The translations under genes were made by a program, and so were the position numbers. From Nanobdellota archaeon (GTDB lineage: Archaea > Nanobdellota > Nanobdellia > SCGC-AAA011-G17 > ARS1403): a DNA stretch of 35,000 nucleotides. Location: contig JAHJRB010000015.1 of NCBI GenBank assembly GCA_018831025.1, positions 1 to 35,000 on the forward strand, written 5' to 3'. The notes under the pieces were generated by a model. The model searched no databases. It had not been told where the DNA came from and saw nothing but the letters and a program-made list of their open reading frames with translations. This document shows, piece by piece, positions 31,116 to 35,000 of the stretch (the first letter of the stretch is position 1; each line of letters starts with the position of its first letter).

Positions 31116-31745
31116 ATGATTAATTGGAAAAAAATATGGTATTTTATATGGAAGGAAGATAGTTTTGCTAGTTGGTTAGTGAATATTTTATTGGCGATAA
31201 TTATTGTAAAATTTCTTATTTATCCAGGATTAGGACTGCTGTTTAATACAGATTTTCCTGTTGTTGCTGTTGTTAGTTGCAGTATGGAACATAAACTTAC
31301 TAACTGTGGAGATATTAATAAAGAAAAAGATTTATGCGGTATGGGTGATTTAAAATATGATAAAATTGATTTTGCTAATTTCTGGGAAAGTTGCGGAAAT
31401 TGGTATGAAGATAAGAATATAACTAAAAATATGTTTTCTGGATTTTCTTTTGTTAATGGATTTAATAAAGGGGATATAATGGTGCTTATAGGAACTGAGA
31501 ACATTAATGTAGGAGATGTAATTGTTTTTGACTCTGGTCTTGGTGGAGCACCTATAATACATAGAATTGTTGGAGTTAATGATGATGGAAGTTTAATGAC
31601 TAAAGGAGACCATAATATCGATCAAATGTTCTTTGAGAGAAACATTAATAAAGATAAGGTCTATGGAAAAGCTATCTTGAAAATCCCTTATTTGGGATGG
31701 GTAAAGGTAATATTTAATGATTTTATAGGGGGAATATTAAAATAG
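31116..31745 (+). CDS. Signal peptidase I (archaeal S26 type) with an insertion
   Basis: The 209-residue protein has an N-terminal helix, S-C-S-M (catalytic S56), I-I-H-R-I-V (H149) and K-G-D-H-N (D165), the Ser-His-Asp set of archaeal/Sec11 signal peptidases. It cleaves signal peptides of secreted proteins at the membrane surface. Between the S-M motif and G-D-I-M-V-L lies an unusually long insertion (about residues 60-115) with three cysteines. A TATA element (CTTTTTTATTATAGG) lies 26 nt before the start. Its end overlaps the tfs start. Confidence 0.9.
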   Translation: MINWKKIWYFIWKEDSFASWLVNILLAIIIVKFLIYPGLGLLFNTDFPVVAVVSCSMEHKLTNCGDINKEKDLCGMGDLKYDKIDFANFWESCGNWYEDKNITKNMFSGFSFVNGFNKGDIMVLIGTENINVGDVIVFDSGLGGAPIIHRIVGVNDDGSLMTKGDHNIDQMFFERNINKDKVYGKAILKIPYLGWVKVIFNDFIGGILK

Positions 31746-32050
31746 AATTTTGTATTCATTGTGGAGGACTATTATTGCCTGGTAAGAATAAAAAAAACTT
31801 AGTTTGTGCTAGCTGTGGTAAGAGTAGCAAGACTAAGATTAATGTTGTTGTTAAGGAGGAAGTTATAGAAGAGAAAGAATTAGAGGTAGTTGATAAGGAT
31901 TATGATGTTAATCCGGAAGTAGAAGAAGAGTGTCCTAAATGTGAAAACAGAAAAGCTAGATTCTGGACATTACAGACGAGAGCAGGGGATGAGGCTGAAA
32001 CTAGGTTCTTTGAGTGTACTAAATGCAAACATAGGTGGAGAGAGTATTAG
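31742..32050 (+). CDS. tfs: Transcription cleavage factor TFS, with apparent AUA start
   Basis: TFS stimulates transcript cleavage by RNA polymerase. The full protein needs codons upstream of the first available TTG (31775): E-F-C-I-H-C-G-G-L-L-L-P matches the TFS N-terminal zinc ribbon, with the second pair C-A-S-C-G further on. No ATG, GTG or TTG occurs before it in frame back to the signal-peptidase stop. ATA 31742 overlaps that stop as ATAG and lies 9 nt after GGGGG (31728-31732); an ATT at 31736 is the alternative. The C-terminal ribbon C-P-K-C ... C-T-K-C with R-A-G-D-E-A-E-T carries the catalytic D-E. About 102 residues, normal length. Confidence 0.88.
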   Translation: MEFCIHCGGLLLPGKNKKNLVCASCGKSSKTKINVVVKEEVIEEKELEVVDKDYDVNPEVEEECPKCENRKARFWTLQTRAGDEAETRFFECTKCKHRWREY

Positions 32051-32058
32051 TCGGAAAG

Positions 32059-32070
32059 TTTTTATATAAG
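32059..32070 (+). promoter_or_regulatory. TATA element before the His-rich membrane protein
   Basis: TTTTTATATAAG is centred about 27 nt upstream of ATG 32092; the transcript should be leaderless. Confidence 0.6.
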
Positions 32071-32091
32071 TTTTAATTACTATTTTGTAAT

Positions 32092-32541
32092 ATGGTAGAA
32101 GGAGCGATATCTTTAACTATTGAACCTGTAATAGTTTTAGGAGTTATTCTTGGATTGTATGAACTTATATTAATTCATAGAGATGAAAATTTTAGGGGAA
32201 GTCATTGGTTTGGGCATGGAATTCATGCAGTTGTAATTATGGTGATTGCATTATTTGCGGTTTTTAATTGGGCTTATTTTTTACAAATTACAGGATTAGG
32301 GACTAAAAACATACCGCTTATTAGTAATGTCTTGGTCGGGAGAATTGCTATTGGGGTCATTTTAAATTTTAAAATGCATGCTGTAAGTGCGGTTGTAAAA
32401 GGAAGGGCTTTTGCAGGCGGCGTAAGCGGAGGAATGGCTGAACATTGGACCCATACAATTATTGTTTCTGTATTAGTTGTTACTGCACCTTATTATTGGT
32501 CTTTAATATTACCTATGTTGCCTGCTTGGGCAAGATTCTAA
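32092..32541 (+). CDS. Integral membrane protein, His-rich, unknown function
   Basis: The 149-residue product has four hydrophobic helices and several histidines next to them (L-I-H-R-D-E, S-H-W-F-G-H-G-I-H, K-M-H-A, E-H-W-T-H-T). Such clusters could bind metal or heme. It sits between tfs and pcn, a conserved information-gene neighbourhood, with its own TATA box. No family is recognised, though the size and layout suggest a conserved small DPANN membrane protein. Confidence 0.68.
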   Translation: MVEGAISLTIEPVIVLGVILGLYELILIHRDENFRGSHWFGHGIHAVVIMVIALFAVFNWAYFLQITGLGTKNIPLISNVLVGRIAIGVILNFKMHAVSAVVKGRAFAGGVSGGMAEHWTHTIIVSVLVVTAPYYWSLILPMLPAWARF

Positions 32542-32569
32542 AGAATATATATTTTTTAGTATATTAAAG

Positions 32570-32578
32570 TTTATAAAC
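32570..32578 (+). promoter_or_regulatory. TATA element for pcn
   Basis: TTTATAAAC is centred about 26 nt before ATG 32600, predicting a leaderless transcript for the sliding clamp. Confidence 0.6.
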
Positions 32579-32599
32579 TAAATGCCATTTTAGAAAAAT

Positions 32600-33349
32600 A
32601 TGAAACTAACTTTAGCTGAATCCAGATTATTAAAAGAACCTATCAGTATTATTTCTGAACTTGTAAGCGAGGTTAGTTTTAAGATTGATAAAGATAAGTT
32701 AGAGATTATAGCAATGGATCCAGCGAATGTTGTTATGATAGTTTTTAAATTATTGAGTAGCGCGTTTGTTGAATATGAGGTTAAGAAAGATGAGGTAATA
32801 AGTTTAAGCTTAGATAACTTAAATCAGGTTTTTAGAAGAATAAAGCCCAGTGATACTTTAATATTAGAGCTAGATGAAGAGAAGAATAGATTAAAAATAA
32901 GATTAAGGGGCAATAGTAATAGAACTTTTAATTTGAGCTTATTAAGTGCTGATGAAGAAGAGAAAAAGATTCCAGAATTGGAGTTTCCGCTGGTTATTGA
33001 AACTAATAGTGAACTTTTTGAAGATGCTATAGAAGATGCAGGGATTGTGGCAGATAGTTTAGCTTTTATTGCAGATAAAAATAAATTTTTAATTCAGGGG
33101 ACGGGGAATATAAGCGATTCTAAAGTAGAGGTTTTGACTGATGAGGAAACAGAGATCAATGTGGATGGGGAGGATAAGATTGCTGCGAGATATAGTGTTG
33201 AGTATTTAAAAAAAATAATTAAGGGCGGGAAATTAGCTGATAGAGTTAAGGTGCAGTTTGGTAAAGATTATCCTCTTAAAGTGGATTATAATTTAATGGA
33301 TAAACTCGGACTTACTTTTATTTTAGCTCCTAGAGTTAGCAATGACTGA
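32600..33349 (+). CDS. pcn: DNA polymerase sliding clamp PCNA
   Basis: The 249-residue protein has the PCNA layout: N-terminal domain with K-L-E-I-I-A-M-D-P-A, the interdomain linker, and C-terminal domain with Y-S-V-E-Y-L-K-K-I-I-K-G-G, V-Q-F-G-K-D-Y-P-L-K-V-D-Y and the tail A-P-R-V. PCNA forms a trimeric ring that tethers polymerase and repair enzymes to DNA. Normal length; start fits the TATA box 26 nt upstream. Confidence 0.95.
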   Translation: MKLTLAESRLLKEPISIISELVSEVSFKIDKDKLEIIAMDPANVVMIVFKLLSSAFVEYEVKKDEVISLSLDNLNQVFRRIKPSDTLILELDEEKNRLKIRLRGNSNRTFNLSLLSADEEEKKIPELEFPLVIETNSELFEDAIEDAGIVADSLAFIADKNKFLIQGTGNISDSKVEVLTDEETEINVDGEDKIAARYSVEYLKKIIKGGKLADRVKVQFGKDYPLKVDYNLMDKLGLTFILAPRVSND

Positions 33350-33389
33350 ATCCTTTTAGGAAAAGCATTCATGTAAAATATCCTATAAA

Positions 33390-33857
33390 ATGACTGAAGA
33401 AAAAGATTTTGATAAGATTTTTAATAAATTTAAATCTGGAGTTTATGTTGTTACTACGATTCTAGATGATGTAAAATATGGATGGACTACTAGTTGGGTG
33501 AGTAAAGTAAGTTTTAATCCTAAATTGGTTATGGTTAGTATAGGCAAAAATAGAAAAGATCATGAAAAATTTATGGAAGCAGAGGTTTTTGCTATAAATG
33601 TATTAGGCGAAGATGGAATTGAAATTGGGAGACACTTTGGTTTGAGTAATGGAGAGAATGTTGATAATTTTGATGGAATTGATACCATAGAATTAGAAAC
33701 TGGTAGCCCTATTTTAAAAAATATTGTTGGAGCTGTTGATTGTAAGATTGTTAAGACTGTAGATGCTGGAGATCATGTGCTCTTTATTGGTGAAGTTCTT
33801 GATTGTATTGTTAAAGATGGAAATAGTTTAGTTTTCAGAAAAGAAGATTTTCCTTAG
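33390..33857 (+). CDS. Flavin reductase-like (FMN-binding split-barrel) protein
   Basis: The 155-residue protein has the flavin-reductase domain pattern: K-F-K-S-G-V-Y-V-V-T-T, W-T-T-S-W-V-S-K-V-S-F-N-P-K-L-V-M-V-S-I, a later F-A-I-N-V-L, and D-H-V-L-F-I-G-E-V. These proteins bind FMN and often reduce it with NAD(P)H for partner enzymes. The partner is not evident nearby. Its end overlaps the convergent MNT gene by 4 nt. Confidence 0.83.
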   Translation: MTEEKDFDKIFNKFKSGVYVVTTILDDVKYGWTTSWVSKVSFNPKLVMVSIGKNRKDHEKFMEAEVFAINVLGEDGIEIGRHFGLSNGENVDNFDGIDTIELETGSPILKNIVGAVDCKIVKTVDAGDHVLFIGEVLDCIVKDGNSLVFRKEDFP

Positions 33858-34171
33858 ATTTCTATTCCGTTTTCTATTGCCTCCTTAACTATAGTTGGCT
33901 GTTTTTTTAATTTATTAAATTCTTTTGGGGTATAACAAATAAAGTCTACAGGATAGCGCAGTTTCCAGTAATCATACATTTTTGCTCCTCTTTTGAAAAA
34001 GTCTAATTTTTTGAATTTTGGGCTTACTATTATTAGGTCTATATCACTATCTTTGTGAGGTATTCCAGAGACCATAGAACCAAAAAAGTACATTTTAGTG
34101 ATAGGAATATTTTTATTTAAATCTTCTTTAAATATTTTCAATTTTTCTCTTATAGAAGTTTTTTTACCCAT
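33854..34171 (-). CDS. MNT-type nucleotidyltransferase (antitoxin-like)
   Basis: The 105-residue protein has F-F-G-S-M-V-S-G at about 29-36 and D-S-D-I-D-L, the G-S...D-x-D motif of minimal nucleotidyltransferases. Together with the HEPN gene just upstream (22-nt overlap) it forms an MNT/HEPN pair. In characterised pairs the MNT protein neutralises the HEPN RNase by AMPylation (type VII toxin-antitoxin). The order here is HEPN then MNT. Confidence 0.82.
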   Translation of the reverse strand: MGKKTSIREKLKIFKEDLNKNIPITKMYFFGSMVSGIPHKDSDIDLIIVSPKFKKLDFFKRGAKMYDYWKLRYPVDFICYTPKEFNKLKKQPTIVKEAIENGIEI

Positions 34172-34512
34172 TGTATTACTTCCTCTGAAGTTTTAATAAA
34201 TTTAGAAACTTTTTCTTTTAAATTTAATTCCTGTTTTACATCAGGGTATCTTGAATAAATATATGCCAAAGTTAGTTCTTTAAGTTTTTCTAGTAAATCT
34301 TCCGAAATATTAACATCCTTTCCTAATTCTATTAAATCGTGAATTTTTCTTAGTTTTTTTATTTTTTTTAGAGATAATGCTTTTAATGCTTTCTCTGCAG
34401 CTTGCTGGCATAAGAATGCTGAAATATCATATCTTTTCCCCTTAAAATTATATTTTGCTGCATCTAAATCGGATTCTGCTTTTTCAATCCAGTTTTTTAT
34501 GATTTCTTTCAT
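34150..34512 (-). CDS. HEPN-domain protein (toxin-like)
   Basis: The 120-residue all-helical protein has the HEPN pattern A-E-S-D-L-D-A-A, F-L-C-Q-Q-A-A-E-K-A-L-K-A, R-K-I-H-D-L-I-E-L and Y-S-R-Y-P-D. It lacks an obvious R-x4-6-H RNase motif at the usual C-terminal site, so it may belong to the HEPN group without proven RNase activity. It is encoded just before the MNT gene. The pair may be a toxin-antitoxin module or a regulatory pair. Confidence 0.82.
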   Translation of the reverse strand: MKEIIKNWIEKAESDLDAAKYNFKGKRYDISAFLCQQAAEKALKALSLKKIKKLRKIHDLIELGKDVNISEDLLEKLKELTLAYIYSRYPDVKQELNLKEKVSKFIKTSEEVIQWVKKLL

Positions 34513-34578
34513 TATTATTTTTGATGATTTTATCCTTTTTATTCTTTTTGGAAATATTTATATAGAAGTTATTCTACT

Positions 34579-34660
34579 TAATAAGTTATATATATTAACT
34601 GTGTAGTAAAAATAAGTTAAATAAGCTTAGTAAGCTTAATAAGTTAAGTTATTACTTGGG
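34579..34660 (+). repeat. Repeated TAAG(Y)TTA motifs before the ribbon-helix-helix gene
   Basis: Five copies of a T-A-A-G-(T or CT)-T-A core occur: near 34582, then close-packed at 34612-34646 with two perfect TAAGCTTA palindromes (34622-34629 and 34631-34638). A TATA-like TTATATATATTAA lies at 34586-34598. The spacing of about 9 nt resembles tandem operator sites bound by ribbon-helix-helix dimers, so the downstream regulator probably controls its own gene. Confidence 0.55.
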
Positions 34661-34669
34661 AAAAAGAGG

Positions 34670-34825
34670 ATGACTAGAGTAAATATAGAAGTAGATAATG
34701 AGTTGCATAAAAAGGCGAAGCTAGCTTCTTTGTTAGAAAATAAAACTTTAATTCAATTTATCAATGAAGCTATTGAGGAGAAGATTAAAAAGAGCCCTTT
34801 TGATAAAAGCGCTCGCGGAAAATGA
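34670..34825 (+). CDS. Ribbon-helix-helix-like small regulator (51 aa)
   Basis: The 51-residue product begins M-T-R-V-N-I-E-V-D-N-E-L-H-K-K-A-K, a beta-strand then helix, followed by L-I-Q-F-I-N-E-A-I-E-E-K-I, matching the short RHH (CopG/MetJ-like) DNA-binding layout. Repeats upstream suit autoregulation. Its stop overlaps the next gene (ATGA), a class III signal surface protein, so it may regulate surface-gene expression. An antitoxin role is also possible but no toxin is seen. Confidence 0.72.
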   Translation: MTRVNIEVDNELHKKAKLASLLENKTLIQFINEAIEEKIKKSPFDKSARGK

Positions 34826-35000
34826 AAATGAACGAAACTTTTTTAGAAAAAAACTTTCATGAAAAAATGAAGATGGAAAAAAGAGGACAAGAAACTTTGA
34901 GAAAAAGTTTCAATAAAAGAGGACAGGTGACTATGTTTATTATACTTGGAATTTTAATTGTTATAATTGCTGGAGCTTTATTGTTTGTTAATAGGGATAA
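34822..35000 (+). CDS. KRGQ-type pilin-like surface protein (partial, runs off the window)
   Basis: The frame opens at ATG 34822 on the ATGA overlap and continues to the window end. It contains two class III signal-like stretches: E-K-R-G-Q-E-T-L (about residues 19-26) and N-K-R-G-Q-V-T-M-F directly before a long hydrophobic helix (I-I-L-G-I-L-I-V-I-I-A-G-A-L-L-F-V). The second is the functional-looking one. Later in-frame ATGs (34867, 34873) are alternative starts. The KRGQVT-type start is common in DPANN surface proteins. The rest of the protein is outside the window. Confidence 0.7.
   Translation, partial: MKMNETFLEKNFHEKMKMEKRGQETLRKSFNKRGQVTMFIILGILIVIIAGALLFVNRD

Noticed and set aside
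1..35000. CRISPR array, rRNA, IS element, prophage or integrase
   Set aside because: No spaced direct repeats of CRISPR type, no rRNA-like sequence, and no transposase or integrase motifs were seen on either strand. The only mobile element recognised is the RadA intein.
1..35000. Alternative genetic code with UGA as a sense codon
   Set aside because: Many well-identified genes end on UGA in ATGA or GTGA overlaps, and no conserved protein needs UGA read-through.

Overview
The window reads as a chromosomal segment of a small-genome, AT-rich archaeon, most likely a DPANN lineage of the Woesearchaeota/Pacearchaeota/Nanoarchaeota type. Evidence: archaeal information-processing genes throughout (RadA, RPA, PCNA, GINS, RpoL, TFS, aMBF1, aIF2-alpha, Nop10, eL42, eS27, aEF-1beta, EndoQ), archaeal TATA elements about 26 nt upstream of many start codons (leaderless mRNAs), GGTGAT/GGAGG Shine-Dalgarno sequences on the other genes, very short intergenic gaps and many 4-nt ATGA/GTGA overlaps. 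Standard genetic code fits. No CRISPR, rRNA, IS element or prophage is seen, and no gene-free stretch exceeds about 160 nt.

Layout. 1-5705: eleven consecutive plus-strand genes for small membrane-anchored surface proteins. Most start with an M-N-K-(K/R)-G class III (type IV pilin-like) signal, and the last carries a soluble lytic transglycosylase-like domain. 5752-7393: RPA, a YdjM-like membrane protein and a tiny acidic ORF. 7394-10261: a regulated-looking leader, a small PC4-like protein and radA interrupted by a 499-residue LAGLIDADG intein. 10267-10372 (minus): an Arg tRNA that only folds if two short introns are removed. 10453-11991: zinc-ribbon protein, unknown protein, aEF-1beta and a HIT protein lacking the expected central histidine. 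11988-13745: prepilin peptidase (minus), a Q-rich anchored protein (plus) and an integral membrane protein (minus).

13821-18265: a second surface-protein cluster (KKRGQ-type protein, single-TM protein, two paralogous secreted/lipoprotein-like proteins). 18293-19525: EndoQ. 19522-22319 (minus): the archaeal operon GINS - eL42 - eS27 - aIF2-alpha - Nop10 - PAC2. 22413-27041: phosphoglycerate-mutase-like protein, TruD, a small helical protein and two GT-C-like membrane proteins. 27077-30778: GT2 glycosyltransferase, thioredoxin-like protein, aMBF1, a Cys-rich secreted protein and a membrane-anchored GH3/NagZ-like glycosidase. 30805-33857: rpoL, signal peptidase, tfs (apparent AUA start), an unknown His-rich membrane protein, pcn and a flavin reductase. 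33854-34512 (minus): an MNT/HEPN pair. 34670-35000: a ribbon-helix-helix regulator coupled to another KRGQ-type surface gene that runs off the window.

How it may fit together: about ten class III signal-peptide proteins, their candidate processing peptidase, signal peptidase I, surface glycosylation enzymes, a lytic transglycosylase-like protein and a NagZ-like exo-glycosidase all point to an elaborate surface/contact apparatus. Both glycosidase-like enzymes belong to families that usually act on bacterial peptidoglycan, which an archaeon is not expected to make. The most interesting hypothesis is therefore a pilus-like system that engages bacterial cell walls. This is an inference from sequence only.
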